Shown: positions 41,229 through 52,810 of the stretch, in pieces
How positions within the stretch are numbered: position 1 is the first letter of the stretch
Layout of the letters: each line of letters starts with the position of its first letter
DNA from: Psychrobacter coccoides
GTDB lineage: Bacteria; Pseudomonadota; Gammaproteobacteria; Pseudomonadales; Moraxellaceae
Assembly: GCF_017498085.1 (NCBI RefSeq)
Contig: NZ_JAGBKM010000002.1
Location: 157,090-221,089, forward strand
DNA: 64,000 nucleotides
Direction: 5' to 3'
Translations under genes and position numbers: made by a program
Notes under the pieces: model-generated
What the model saw: the letters and a program-made list of their open reading frames with translations, nothing else
The model's database searches: none
Told to the model about the DNA's origin: nothing

Positions 41229-42296
41229 ATGCCAAACTCTGTCAATAGTAGCACCATCTCACCGTCTAAATACGCCAAGTTTGATCATGAGGTCATCCAC
41301 AAGAAGCTCAATACCTCACTGAGTCGTCCGCAACTAAATACGGATGGCAGCCTTCGTCACTTCTTGGGTGTCGAAGGACTAAATAAAGCCCAGCTACAAA
41401 GAATTATAGCAAAAGCAGAGACTTTTTTTGATGACAACGGTCAGCTGATCAATAGGCCTGAGCTTGACGGCTGTACAGTTATGAATCTGTTCTTTGAGCC
41501 GTCAACTCGTACACGTACCACCTTTGAGGTAGCAGAAAAGCGTCTGGGTGCCAATGTGCTTAATATTGATATTGCCCGTTCAAGTACCAAAAAAGGTGAA
41601 AGTCTACGTGATACATTGTGGAACTTGCAAGCCATGACGGCTGATATTTTTGTGGTCAGGCATTCGGCATCAGGCGCTGCACACTTTATGGCTACGGAGG
41701 TCACGCCTGATATTGCCATCATCAATGGCGGTGATGGCTGGCATGCGCACCCCACTCAGGGTATGCTTGACATGCTCACGATTCATCGTGAAGCGCCGCG
41801 GCCATTTGAAGAGCTATCTGTCGCTATCATTGGTGATATCAAGCACTCACGGGTGGCACGCTCAGACATTAGCGCATTACAAACACTGGGGGTGAAAGAC
41901 ATACGAGTGATTGCACCGCGTACTTTGTTACCCAAAGGTATTGAGCGTTTTGGGGTGTCTGTCTATGAGGATATGAATGAGTGTGTGACTGATGTGGATG
42001 TCATTATGGGCTTACGTATTCAAAACGAACGCATTGGCTCACCATTACTTGCGTCTTCTAGTGAATACTACAAACACTATGGCATAACGCCTGAGCGAGT
42101 TGCGTTGGCCAAACCTGATGCGTTAGTGATGCACCCCGGCCCAATGAACCGAGGAATTGAGATCGCATCAAGTGTGGCAGACGGTGAGCAGTCTTTGATT
42201 TTGCAACAAGTCAGTAATGGTGTCGCCATTCGAATGGCAGTATTGTCACTGGCTATGGAAGGGCAGCGTGCTCATCAAGCCGCTCGTAACCAATAG
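41229..42296 (+). CDS. pyrB: Aspartate carbamoyltransferase catalytic chain
   Basis: 355-residue enzyme condensing aspartate with carbamoyl phosphate in pyrimidine synthesis. It has the carbamoyl-phosphate motif [20 protein letters not shown] (about 94-113), HPTQ (about 177-180) and the aspartate loop [12 protein letters not shown] ~25-residue N-terminal extension makes it longer than usual. It is followed by the inactive dihydroorotase homologue, so it is of the Pseudomonas-like PyrB-PyrC' type without PyrI. Confidence 0.96.
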   Translation: MPNSVNSSTISPSKYAKFDHEVIHKKLNTSLSRPQLNTDGSLRHFLGVEGLNKAQLQRIIAKAETFFDDNGQLINRPELDGCTVMNLFFEPSTRTRTTFEVAEKRLGANVLNIDIARSSTKKGESLRDTLWNLQAMTADIFVVRHSASGAAHFMATEVTPDIAIINGGDGWHAHPTQGMLDMLTIHREAPRPFEELSVAIIGDIKHSRVARSDISALQTLGVKDIRVIAPRTLLPKGIERFGVSVYEDMNECVTDVDVIMGLRIQNERIGSPLLASSSEYYKHYGITPERVALAKPDALVMHPGPMNRGIEIASSVADGEQSLILQQVSNGVAIRMAVLSLAMEGQRAHQAARNQ

Positions 42297-42331
42297 TTTC
42301 GCACCCTACAGCTGACTCATTTTAAAATAAT

Positions 42332-42443
42332 ATGGCATTACTGGGATGAATTTTTCGTAGCCTCTGTGACAACAGCACGCCAGTAAAACTTATACCAGTA
42401 GTGCGCTTAAAGTGATAACGGCTTTATTTTGAACTGACCATAG
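42332..42443 (+). repeat. Family-2 repeat, copy 2
   Basis: 112 bp that align base for base, with ~75-80% identity by eye, to the copy at 59892-60007, including CTGGGATGAATTTT, GCCTCTGTGA, TTATACCAGTAG and the end TTTGAACTGACCATAG. The left end is uncertain (perhaps ~42311). It fills most of the pyrB-pyrC' gap. Confidence 0.75.
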
Positions 42444-42485
42444 TTGATGTCCTCTTATAACTTTATTGATACGGTAATATAGCTC

Positions 42486-43697
42486 ATGACCACCCCTCTC
42501 TCTACCGATACAAACATCACTGACCTACGTCCTGATGCATTCAAAAACTCACTATCAACACCAGCGCTCGATAAGCTAAAAAGCCTCACTACTGATCGCA
42601 AGACATGGTTATTACCACCGCTGGTCGATCTGTGTGCTCGCTTGCGTGAGCCTGGGCAGCAACAGCATGGTACCTTGGCGTCAGAAGGTCAGGCGGCTCG
42701 AGCCAACGGTTTTTTGCATGTGGTCATCCCACCAGATACCACCCCTATATTAGAAAATGGCTCACTGCTAAAAGGCTTGCGTGAACGTGCACTTGATGAT
42801 GGTGGCATCTACCTTCATGTTTTAGGCGCATTAACAGCAGGTTTAGAAGGACAGCAGCCTTCTAATATTGCAGGTCTAAAAAAAGGCGGCTGTATCGCCG
42901 TCTCAAACGCCCGTAGACCTTTTAAAAACGACTTGGTACTGCTGCGTACATTAGAATATGCCGCAACTTTTGATATGAAGGTGTTCTTTTATCCTGATGA
43001 GCCTACATTGTCTAATGAAGGCGTGGCGCATGAAGGTTATATTGCCTCTTATCATGGTCTTCCAGGTATTCCGTGGATCGCTGAGACAGTCGCATTATCA
43101 ACGCAGCTGCTTATGGTAGAAGAAACAGGTATTGCGGCACATTTTAGCCAGCTTAGCTGTAAGTCTTCAGTAGAGTTGATGCGTTGGGCAAAAGACAAAG
43201 GATTGCCTGTAACCTGTGATGTCGCCATGCATCAGCTGCATTTGACGGACGATAATTTAGAAGGCTTTAATGCACAAGCTTATGTGCTGCCTCCGTTACG
43301 TAGTAATACTGATCAACAAGCGCTGCGCCGAGGCCTAAAAGACGGCACGATCGATGCTATTTGTAGCCATCATGAGCCTCTCAACAGTACCGCCAAAAAA
43401 GCGCCCTTTGCTGAGAGTACACCAGGTATCTCAAACTTTGATACTTTTATGGCGCTGGCCTGTCAGCTGGTACGTGATGAGGTGCTCACGGCTGAGCAGT
43501 TGGTAGATAAAATCTGTCTAAACCCTGCAAAAATCGCCGGTATTGAAAGTCAGTATGAAAACCTTGGTGGCGCAGTACTGGTCGATCCCAATCTCGAATG
43601 GCAAGCAACCACAAAGACTATGAGGTCAAATGGCAAAAACACGCCATTTTTCAATCAACTCCTGCACGGACGTGTGTTGGAGACATTCTTTGGCTAA
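42486..43697 (+). CDS. pyrC': Inactive dihydroorotase homologue PyrC'
   Basis: 403-residue amidohydrolase-fold protein. The metal motif DxHxHLREPG reads DLCARLREPG (48-57), so both His are lost, and the catalytic TDHAPH region reads CSHHEPL. It therefore cannot be an active zinc dihydroorotase. In Pseudomonas such PyrC' chains are structural partners of PyrB, needed for transcarbamoylase assembly; the neighbouring pyrB supports this role. The true dihydroorotase must lie elsewhere. A TTG-start gene overlaps its end. Confidence 0.88.
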   Translation: MTTPLSTDTNITDLRPDAFKNSLSTPALDKLKSLTTDRKTWLLPPLVDLCARLREPGQQQHGTLASEGQAARANGFLHVVIPPDTTPILENGSLLKGLRERALDDGGIYLHVLGALTAGLEGQQPSNIAGLKKGGCIAVSNARRPFKNDLVLLRTLEYAATFDMKVFFYPDEPTLSNEGVAHEGYIASYHGLPGIPWIAETVALSTQLLMVEETGIAAHFSQLSCKSSVELMRWAKDKGLPVTCDVAMHQLHLTDDNLEGFNAQAYVLPPLRSNTDQQALRRGLKDGTIDAICSHHEPLNSTAKKAPFAESTPGISNFDTFMALACQLVRDEVLTAEQLVDKICLNPAKIAGIESQYENLGGAVLVDPNLEWQATTKTMRSNGKNTPFFNQLLHGRVLETFFG

Positions 43698-44208
43698 GCT
43701 GCCGCCGCGAGAGCGTGACTCACAGCTGTCTGATGATAGCGATAAAGCCAATGCGTCCAGTGACTCAATTAAGGTAGTGGCTATTTATGAGATTATAAAA
43801 GGCACTGCGGCAATGTTGGGCGCTGGTGCATTGTGGCTGTGGCATAAGGATCTCGAGCAGTGGCTAGAGACTGCGACAGAGTCATGGCAGCAGATGTTTG
43901 GCAAGTTGCTGACCCCGCAGATTGAGAATGTGGTTGAGATTGCTCAACAAGCCAGCAAAAACTGGTCAATGTTTATGCTGCTGATATTTGCCTATATCAG
44001 CTTACGCTTTATTGAGGCTTATGGCTTGTGGCAAGACAAAACATGGGCTTACTGGTTTAGCGTCATTGGTTATGGGATATTTATCCCTGTTGAGCTTTAT
44101 TACCTGATTAACACGCCATTTGACTGGTTTAAACTGCTCATTCTTATCTTAAATATTATTATTGTCATCGTGGTGTATCGTAATATGAGGCGCAAAGGTT
44201 TGCTCTAA
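43690..44208 (+). CDS. DUF2127 membrane protein
   Basis: 172 residues with a polar N-terminus and three to four transmembrane helices; motifs VVAIYEIIKGTAAMLGAGAL, ISLRFIEAYGLWQDKTWAYW and IPVELYYLI match DUF2127. Function unknown. TTG 43690 is preferred because GGAG lies 8 bp upstream and the start overlaps the pyrC' stop by 8 bases; the frame is open from 43630 and GTG 43714 is another option. Probably cotranscribed with pyrC'. Confidence 0.78.
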   Translation: MAKLPPRERDSQLSDDSDKANASSDSIKVVAIYEIIKGTAAMLGAGALWLWHKDLEQWLETATESWQQMFGKLLTPQIENVVEIAQQASKNWSMFMLLIFAYISLRFIEAYGLWQDKTWAYWFSVIGYGIFIPVELYYLINTPFDWFKLLILILNIIIVIVVYRNMRRKGLL

Positions 44209-44256
44209 GTTTGATTTTTTCAGTGGCAACTAACGCTATCAGTAGTACCGACTGGT

Positions 44257-44335
44257 GAATGTTCAATACGCCCTAAATAAAACAGACCCTAGGCGGGCAT
44301 AAGTTTTTTTGCTTGTACCTTTCGCTAGAGGCTGT
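44257..44335 (-). repeat. Family-2 repeat, copy 3 (inverse, degraded)
   Basis: About 80 bp resembling the reverse complement of copy 2: TTCAATACGCC, GGCATAAGTTTT, TTGCTTG, TCGCTAGAGGCT. Identity is lower than for the other copies. It lies between the convergent DUF2127 and DUF2254 genes. Confidence 0.45.
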
Positions 44336-44396
44336 ATAGCCTGTATTTAGTATCACTACTTTAGCAGCACCATAACCCTTTTAAGGCGTATTAAAA

Positions 44397-46049
44397 TTAA
44401 GAATAGCCTTTTTGTAGTTCTTGCCGAATATGGCCGGCAAACTCACCCACGTACTCAAAATAATGCCATTGAGCGTCCTCACTTTCGATGAAGTCTCTCG
44501 CTTGCTGCGTCATAGCGACTAGGTCTGTGATCAGCTCGCTATAACTTAGGTTTTCTTCTCCTGTGCGTTCAATCAATGTCAGTTCATGCAGCAAGGTCTT
44601 TTTTTGTGCGTCATTGACTTGGGCATAGCTAAGATTGGTGAGCGCTTGACATAAAGCCTTGAGTACCATGAGATCTGAGATAGCGTAACGACGCACCTCA
44701 CCAAGCGAGGTATCAATAAAGTCAGAAATGGTAGGTGTTTTGGTAATGACGGACAATATCGCTACGGGTTGCGGCTGAACAGTGGCGTTCGCCTCTTTAT
44801 TATCAGGGTGGTTATCAAGATTGGTTTGTTCTGATGAAGGCGTATAAAAATGATAGGGGCTGGGCGGCTCTCTGCGCAGCATAACACTCAAACAAGTGGT
44901 CAGTGATTGGACACAGTTTACCGCTGTCTTTGGATCGTTAATGCCAGGCGAGAGAGCACGAATGGCGATTTCAGTAATTTGTCCCAAGCTATACGCAATG
45001 TCATTGGAGTGAGATGAGCGGCGCTCGATATGGATACAAGTGGCCAACCGCTGCCAAAACACCCCATCAGGGGCGCTTGGCGTGATTGCCAACTGCGAGG
45101 TTTCCGTCTTTTGTGATAGGCTTGGATGGTCTGCTGGGCGCTGATAAAAATAACCAATAATATTTTTATTGGTAACGAAGCTGCCAAGGTTGCTACGCAG
45201 CTTAATGATGCCGCCATAATCGAGCGCTAATGTCGTCAATGACTCTACATAAATTTGTTGGAGATACCCTGAGAGCGGTGCGTAGATAGGAGAGGTAACC
45301 CATGTTTGATACTGCTCAATATCTGACTGGGCAGCCTTTACATTATGCTGATGTTGAAGGTCGCAGTGATCCTGATACCAATAATTAATGTTTCTAATCG
45401 CTTCGTTGCTTGCGCCCTGAATCACGTGAGACGCCTGAATAGCGTGGACCATGTGCTGAATAAAATAAACCAAGAGTAACGCACAGGTGATCGCCATGAT
45501 GATGGCAAAGGTGACTGCTAACTGTGGCACGCCAAACGCTACATCATGCTTATGAATCGATTTTAGTACCAGCAGACTATAGCTAAAAGTACCGATAAAA
45601 GCGCCAAGCACCAACTGATTGGAGGTGTCCGTCAAGAAGTTACGCAGCAGGCGCGGGCCAAATTGTGACGAAGCCATCGACAGCACAGCGATAGTAATAG
45701 AGAAGGTTGTCCCTGCCACACCCAATACCGCACCGGCAATCGAGGTCATGATGGCACGTGCCGCTTCGTCATCACCAGTAAAGGCAAAGCTTAAATCTCT
45801 GACCGTCTTGCGATCAAAATGCTGATCAATGGTGACCAATATCGGTGCCAAAAGAATACCCAACAATACAAAAGTAGTGGGAATAAACCAATAAGAACCA
45901 ATTAACTGCTGCCATAGGTTTTTTAATCGATCAGGTAAGTCCGTGAGGGTCTGTAACGACCAAAGTTGAGGCAGCTGCTTGAGCCCATGCAAAAAAGCGT
46001 TCAGCATTCGTGTTGGCATGGGGGTTTTTGGCTTTTCACTCACTGCCAT
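44397..46049 (-). CDS. DUF2254 membrane protein
   Basis: 550 residues with four to five transmembrane helices in the first ~215 residues (about 53-72, 100-130, 145-163, 172-200) and a long soluble part. Motifs ILVTIDQHFD, GVAGTTFSITIAVLSMASSQFGPR and the C-terminal-half ALSPGINDPKTAVNCV are typical of DUF2254, whose function is unknown. TTTGGAG precedes the ATG. Confidence 0.82.
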   Translation of the reverse strand: MAVSEKPKTPMPTRMLNAFLHGLKQLPQLWSLQTLTDLPDRLKNLWQQLIGSYWFIPTTFVLLGILLAPILVTIDQHFDRKTVRDLSFAFTGDDEAARAIMTSIAGAVLGVAGTTFSITIAVLSMASSQFGPRLLRNFLTDTSNQLVLGAFIGTFSYSLLVLKSIHKHDVAFGVPQLAVTFAIIMAITCALLLVYFIQHMVHAIQASHVIQGASNEAIRNINYWYQDHCDLQHQHNVKAAQSDIEQYQTWVTSPIYAPLSGYLQQIYVESLTTLALDYGGIIKLRSNLGSFVTNKNIIGYFYQRPADHPSLSQKTETSQLAITPSAPDGVFWQRLATCIHIERRSSHSNDIAYSLGQITEIAIRALSPGINDPKTAVNCVQSLTTCLSVMLRREPPSPYHFYTPSSEQTNLDNHPDNKEANATVQPQPVAILSVITKTPTISDFIDTSLGEVRRYAISDLMVLKALCQALTNLSYAQVNDAQKKTLLHELTLIERTGEENLSYSELITDLVAMTQQARDFIESEDAQWHYFEYVGEFAGHIRQELQKGYS

Positions 46050-46159
46050 GTCTCCAAAGTGTGTTTAGAGCGTTAGGCGTCCTGCAGACTCAAGGATAAA
46101 CGCCGCTCAGATATTTTATTGAATGTTTTAATCATCAAGCAGATCTTATTAAACGGACA

Positions 46160-47701
46160 CTACTTATTGGGTTGGGGGTTATCCGCTTCAGTAATAATAT
46201 TGTCTTTATCATCCCCAAACAGGCGTTTGGCATCGTGCTGAGCCTTGCTCTTAGGGACATCAGGTTTATTATAGCTAGTGTTTTTTGGGATTAGTATCTC
46301 TTGGTGGTTATTGTCGCATTCGAGCGTGCTGTTTTCATCATAGGCAGCTGGCTCAAAGTCTGGCGCCCGGTTTGCTGTGGAGTGATGTTGGGTTTGCTTG
46401 TTATCAGCAAATCGCTTGATGTCTTGCGATTTTTTCCTAGGTTGACTGCTTGCAAAAATAGCAGCCAAAGGTAAGTTAAGTTGCTGCTTGGCATAAGCTT
46501 CAGTACTTTCAAAGCGCTGCACCAATAAGCTTAGCCAAGGTTTGATGTCTTGGTTTTGAATTTCATCGAGCTCATCTTTGATGGGAAGGGGATAGGGTAA
46601 GGTGCGATAAAAGTCCCATAAGCTCATTCGGCTAAGGTCTTTTTTTAGCACATACTCATCATCTTCTGTCGTCGCAATCAGCTTACTGTCTTTTAGATAG
46701 TTGATATAGGTATACCATTTTGGGAGTTCCTTACGACCAAGCACACTGCGTAGCTCTTGCTCACTGACAGCGTTACCTTCTAAGTGACTGCGATAAATTA
46801 AATTGAGCATATCGAGCAAGCTTAATAGTGGGTGACGAGGGTACACCTCTTCGGTTTCAAAGATGGTTAAGGTATAACTGATCTCAACGCCCAACAAAAT
46901 CAGATTCCACGACAAGTAAATCCACAATAAAAAAATCGGCAGAGCAGCAAAAGCCCCATAAATGGCTTCGTAACTGGTAAAGTTGGTCATGACGGTACCA
47001 AATACATGTTTGAGTAGCTCAAAAACAATAGCCACAAAAACACCTGCAATCGCTGCATTTTTGGCAGGCACTCGTGCTTTAGGTATAAACCAATACATCG
47101 CAATAAAGCCAGCAACCGTGACTCCAATTGACACTATCTGCACCCAAAACGACCAGTCAATACCATAGCCAGCAAATTGTCGGTTCAAAAAACTCAGGCT
47201 CTGCACTGTACTTGAAACAATAAACGCTGTGCCTAGCACCAGCGGCCCTAAGGTGACAATGGTCCAGTAGCGCAGCATGCTTTTAAGTCCACCTGAGCGA
47301 TCTTCTACTCGCCAGATCTGGTTGAAAGCACGCTCAATGGTGGTTAGCGTCATAATGGTGGTGACAAACAATATCATGACACCGATAGCGGTCAGATTAG
47401 TGGACTTTTCTGCAAAGTTATTGATGTACTCACTAACCTGCAGGCTTGACTGCGGTAATAAATTGCTATAAATCACTTCATAAATCTGTGCTCTGACGGA
47501 AGCCAGCGCTGGCACAGAAGACAATATCATCAGTAGCACAGTCAGTATCGGGACGATAGACAACATGGTGGTATAAGTTAGGGAGGCCGCTTTTTGTTGG
47601 CAATTGTCCTCGAAGAAGTGCCGTATCAAAAAACGCAAAAAGCTAAACCAGTGTTTATGCGCAAACGGAAGTTTTTTTAATAAATTTTCCATGTTGTCCA
47701 T
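46160..47701 (-). CDS. YihY/BrkB-family inner membrane protein
   Basis: 513 residues. Six transmembrane helices fill about 40-270; SLTYTTMLSIVPILTVLLMI and TLTTIERAFNQIWRVEDR are YihY signatures, and YGAFAALPIFLLWIYLSWNLILLG ends the core (shown in conserved parts). A winged-helix-like C-terminal region is followed by a ~100-residue polar tail, longer than in E. coli YihY. Older annotations as RNase BN are not correct. Function unknown. Confidence 0.87.
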   Translation of the reverse strand: MDNMENLLKKLPFAHKHWFSFLRFLIRHFFEDNCQQKAASLTYTTMLSIVPILTVLLMILSSVPALASVRAQIYEVIYSNLLPQSSLQVSEYINNFAEKSTNLTAIGVMILFVTTIMTLTTIERAFNQIWRVEDRSGGLKSMLRYWTIVTLGPLVLGTAFIVSSTVQSLSFLNRQFAGYGIDWSFWVQIVSIGVTVAGFIAMYWFIPKARVPAKNAAIAGVFVAIVFELLKHVFGTVMTNFTSYEAIYGAFAALPIFLLWIYLSWNLILLGVEISYTLTIFETEEVYPRHPLLSLLDMLNLIYRSHLEGNAVSEQELRSVLGRKELPKWYTYINYLKDSKLIATTEDDEYVLKKDLSRMSLWDFYRTLPYPLPIKDELDEIQNQDIKPWLSLLVQRFESTEAYAKQQLNLPLAAIFASSQPRKKSQDIKRFADNKQTQHHSTANRAPDFEPAAYDENSTLECDNNHQEILIPKNTSYNKPDVPKSKAQHDAKRLFGDDKDNIITEADNPQPNK

Positions 47702-47933
47702 CTAGCAGCAATAAGAGTAACGACAGTGTAACAAAAATCTACCGTTATCATCTGCCCTTTAATTGTGTCAAAATACATGACCATGCGCATGATGGATTCC
47801 TAAAACTGCAGCTTATAAACATAAGATGCAAAATAATACAAAGTAAGGTGGTTTGCATGTCGATAAGTGACTGGGGCATAATGTGCGTATGCATTAAAAA
47901 AGTATAAAGATAAACCACTACCATCCATTTTAA

Positions 47934-48590
<657 letters not shown>

Positions 48591-48644
48591 CCCCAGCTTT
48601 TCTACTGATCATAGTGCTACAACTTAGGAACCCCCCCCTCTCTG

Positions 48645-49190
48645 ATGTCTAATAGCCCCGATAACAGTGATAAAGCCATCTCCTCATCGTCAGTACTCAC
48701 GGATGATGCGGCGGTGTCTAATACTGAGCCAACCAAAGCGATGACTGACCAAAAGCCTACCAAGGCCACTAAACTAAAAAAACCCATTGCCCCTGTTCGT
48801 CAACGTTTGTTTTATACTTGGCTGCTGTGGGTTGCCTATCGCTTACTTGGGTTGCCAGTATTAATCAGTACTTTTAATCCGATGAGCCCGAATGTCGTTG
48901 GCGGTATTGCATGGCAGGCGTTATGGCTGATACCGGCTCTAATTTTATCCCCTTGGATACTACGAGGGCGCTCACCTTATGCGCTGCTTGTTGGCAGTAT
49001 GTTTACTCTGGTTTATTTGGGGGCAAGTGGCGTGGTACTCTTTACTAGAGCTTATGGTAGTAGCTGGGCTGAGTTGGGCGTTTACTTGGTTGATTTTTTA
49101 TTGTTATTGACCATCAATGTCTGGCTGTTTGTTTTGTTAAAACGCTTGCCCTCAATGAATAATGTCGTCAAACAGCCACGTTCTCGCTAG
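48645..49190 (+). CDS. DUF2069 membrane protein
   Basis: 181 residues: a polar Ser/Lys/Thr-rich N-terminal ~50 residues, then four transmembrane helices. GRSPYALLVGSMFTLVYLGA is the DUF2069 pattern. Function unknown; it follows wrbA as in many gammaproteobacteria. A run of eight C (48631-48638) lies between the AGGAA and the ATG, giving a long spacing. Confidence 0.8.
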   Translation: MSNSPDNSDKAISSSSVLTDDAAVSNTEPTKAMTDQKPTKATKLKKPIAPVRQRLFYTWLLWVAYRLLGLPVLISTFNPMSPNVVGGIAWQALWLIPALILSPWILRGRSPYALLVGSMFTLVYLGASGVVLFTRAYGSSWAELGVYLVDFLLLLTINVWLFVLLKRLPSMNNVVKQPRSR

Positions 49191-49230
49191 ATAAGTTTCG
49201 TATCTTAAAAGCAAAAAGGATTGAAAACAT

Positions 49231-49267
49231 AAAAAGGCGGCGCTCTCATTTAGAGCGCCGCCTTTTT
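49231..49267. terminator. Strong terminator between the DUF2069 and DUF3108 genes
   Basis: A 16-bp perfect stem AAAAAGGCGGCGCTCT / AGAGCGCCGCCTTTTT with a 5-nt loop; works in both directions for the convergent genes. Confidence 0.95.
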
Positions 49268-49306
49268 ATGTGAGTCGTTAATAATTATTGAGGACTAAAC
49301 TGTCAT

Positions 49307-50065
49307 TTAGTTGACTTTCGTCAACTCCAAGTCCATTTTTTTGCCATCATTGACCTGTGTGACCTTTACTGGTAGGTAGTCTAAGCTAGGCGCTAACCAA
49401 AAACTGGTAGAGCGGCTATTATCATCATGAACCCGATCGACACGCACCGTATCAAAGGTACCAGCAGGGACCGTCACTTTAGGATTACCAGACTTCTTAA
49501 ATGGTGTTTTTTGGATTTTATCTTTTCTTACCATATGGTAGTTACCAGAAAATTTACCGTTCAGTAAGTCCTGACGGATTTGCACTTCCAAACTTAAATC
49601 ATCAAAAGCCTGCTGCGCCATGTCCATATTGACAGTTTTGCCGCGATAAGTACTGGCGACTTTCTTGCTTGCAGGATTGTAATTCAACTTATGAGTACGT
49701 CCAATCCCAAATAACTTATAAGTCGTACTGGCGTGGGCTGGGGTGACATTATTACCCGATAAGGTAAAGGTGCTATTTTGTGCCGCACTGGCCACGCCAG
49801 CCACACGAGCCTTGACATCATACTTCCACGTGTTGCCTGATTTATTAAGGGTACGAGTGGCAGTCCCTTTGTATTTGTCTTCTACCGTAAAGCTATAGTT
49901 GGCACTTGAAGGTTGTATTGTTTTTGCGCTGGCAAGGGTAGGGGCGGTCATACTTAAGGCTCCGATAGCAGCAATGCTCACTCCTGTCGTCAACATAGAT
50001 AGAAGTTTAGGCTTACTACGACTTGTATTATGAGAAGAATGGTTGATAGAAAATAATGCAGACAT
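49307..50065 (-). CDS. Secreted DUF3108 domain protein
   Basis: 252 residues. A signal peptide with hydrophobic core at about 27-46 ends near LASA. The mature part is a beta-rich DUF3108 domain (YSFTVEDKYKGTATRTL, VPAGTFDTVRVDRVHDDNSRST, FWLAPSLDYLPVKVTQV). Likely periplasmic or outer-membrane associated; function unknown. GGAATACAC precedes the ATG. Confidence 0.85.
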   Translation of the reverse strand: MSALFSINHSSHNTSRSKPKLLSMLTTGVSIAAIGALSMTAPTLASAKTIQPSSANYSFTVEDKYKGTATRTLNKSGNTWKYDVKARVAGVASAAQNSTFTLSGNNVTPAHASTTYKLFGIGRTHKLNYNPASKKVASTYRGKTVNMDMAQQAFDDLSLEVQIRQDLLNGKFSGNYHMVRKDKIQKTPFKKSGNPKVTVPAGTFDTVRVDRVHDDNSRSTSFWLAPSLDYLPVKVTQVNDGKKMDLELTKVN

Positions 50066-50530
50066 GTGTATTCCTTAATGGGTTTAAATTTTTATTTTAT
50101 TATGTTGTCAGTACTTATAATGGTCATACTCTGTTACATTTTCAAGGTCTAGAGCAGCCGTAGTGGTTTAAGTCTTGTCAATGGTGTTACTACACACTGG
50201 CCAACCTCATTACCGTCTTACGTTTAGTAACTTTTTATGACCAGTAATACCGATAGCTGATAAAGTTAAGTTTTCTTATAAGTACTTGAAAAATATAGCT
50301 ATAATTTTTCGGGTCAAGTGTATTAAGGGATGTTTTGGCATCTTCTAAGGTAATTTTATAATATTTTTTGAGTTTACACTTGAACCAAACCTACCTTGCC
50401 CCCACTTTTTGATACAAGCTCAAGGCATATCTATTAAGGTATTCTGGCGACAGCCACATCCGAGATAATGGCCATTGAGACCATGAAACCAAGTCATTTT
50501 TTAACTCAACTAACTTTTGGAGTCATATCG
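50066..50530 (+). other. Upstream region of groES
   Basis: 465 bp with the heat-shock promoter at 50379-50407 (separate entry) and a TATAAT-like box at ~50295. TTTTGGAG before the groES ATG is the ribosome-binding site. No ORF is convincing; a frame open from 50468 into groES has no family match. Confidence 0.45.
50379..50407 (+). promoter_or_regulatory. Sigma-32-type heat-shock promoter of groESL
   Basis: CTTGAAC (50379-50385), 14-bp spacer, CCCCACTT (50400-50407), close to the CTTGAAA-N11-16-CCCCATnT consensus. It lies ~125 bp before groES. Confidence 0.75.
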
Positions 50531-50821
50531 ATGAACATTCGTCCTTTACATGACCGTATTGTTGTTCGCCGCGTAGAAGAAGAGCAAAAAACTGCTGGTG
50601 GTATTTTATTGCCAGGTTCAGCACAAGAAAAACCATCACAAGGTGAAGTGTTGGCAACAGGTAATGGCCAGATTCGTGACAATGGCGAAGTCCGCACGCT
50701 CGATGTAAAAGTTGGCGACAAAGTCTTGTTTGGTCAATATGCTGGTCAAACAGTAAAGGTTGACGGCGAAGAGCTACTGATTATGAAAGAATCTGATGTG
50801 TTGGGTGTACTAGAAGGCTAA
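50531..50821 (+). CDS. groES: Co-chaperonin GroES
   Basis: 96-residue lid of the GroEL chamber. ATG 50531 gives the family start [14 protein letters not shown]; the mobile loop ([18 protein letters not shown], about 17-34) is intact. First gene of the heat-shock operon; groEL follows after 66 bp. Confidence 0.98.
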   Translation: MNIRPLHDRIVVRRVEEEQKTAGGILLPGSAQEKPSQGEVLATGNGQIRDNGEVRTLDVKVGDKVLFGQYAGQTVKVDGEELLIMKESDVLGVLEG

Positions 50822-50827
50822 ATTTAG

Positions 50828-52540
<1,713 letters not shown>

Positions 52541-52543
52541 TTC

Positions 52544-52645
52544 TACTTCTGCTACAAAGCGATTTCTCTTTGTCAGACGCGCTCAATGTACAATAGGTAC
52601 TATTTTCGCTCGTCTTCCTCGACAAATCGCTTTTCGCTAGAAGTA
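52544..52645. repeat. ~100-bp imperfect inverted repeat after groEL
   Basis: TACTTCT (52544) to AGAAGTA (52645) with matching arms: AAAGCGATTT against AAATCGCTTT, AGACG against CGTCT, GTAC against GTAC at the centre. It has no coding capacity and no second copy in the window. It resembles REP/ERIC-like elements in design. Confidence 0.6.
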
Positions 52646-52679
52646 TGATTGACGTCATAAAGTCTGTTCGACTATTAAG

Positions 52680-52712
52680 AGCTCTGTTATCGCAAGATAG
52701 CAGGGCTTTTTT
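52680..52712 (+). terminator. Terminator of groESL
   Basis: A 12-bp stem (52680-52691 with 52696-52707, wobble pairs) with loop GCAA and T6. Confidence 0.85.
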
Positions 52713-52748
52713 GATGCAGGTTTTTAATGTGGTTTTCTCTAAAAATAA

Positions 52749-52781
52749 CCCCCGATAGGCTAAGCTTATCGGGGGATTTTT
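52749..52781. terminator. Second terminator, groEL-yaaA convergent gap
   Basis: CCCCCGATAGGC (52749-52760) pairs with 52764-52775, 3-nt loop, then ATTTTT; A5 on the other side lets it act for yaaA too. Confidence 0.85.
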
Positions 52782-52810
52782 ATACAAGTTTAGTCTTTTT
52801 AGCGTAATAG

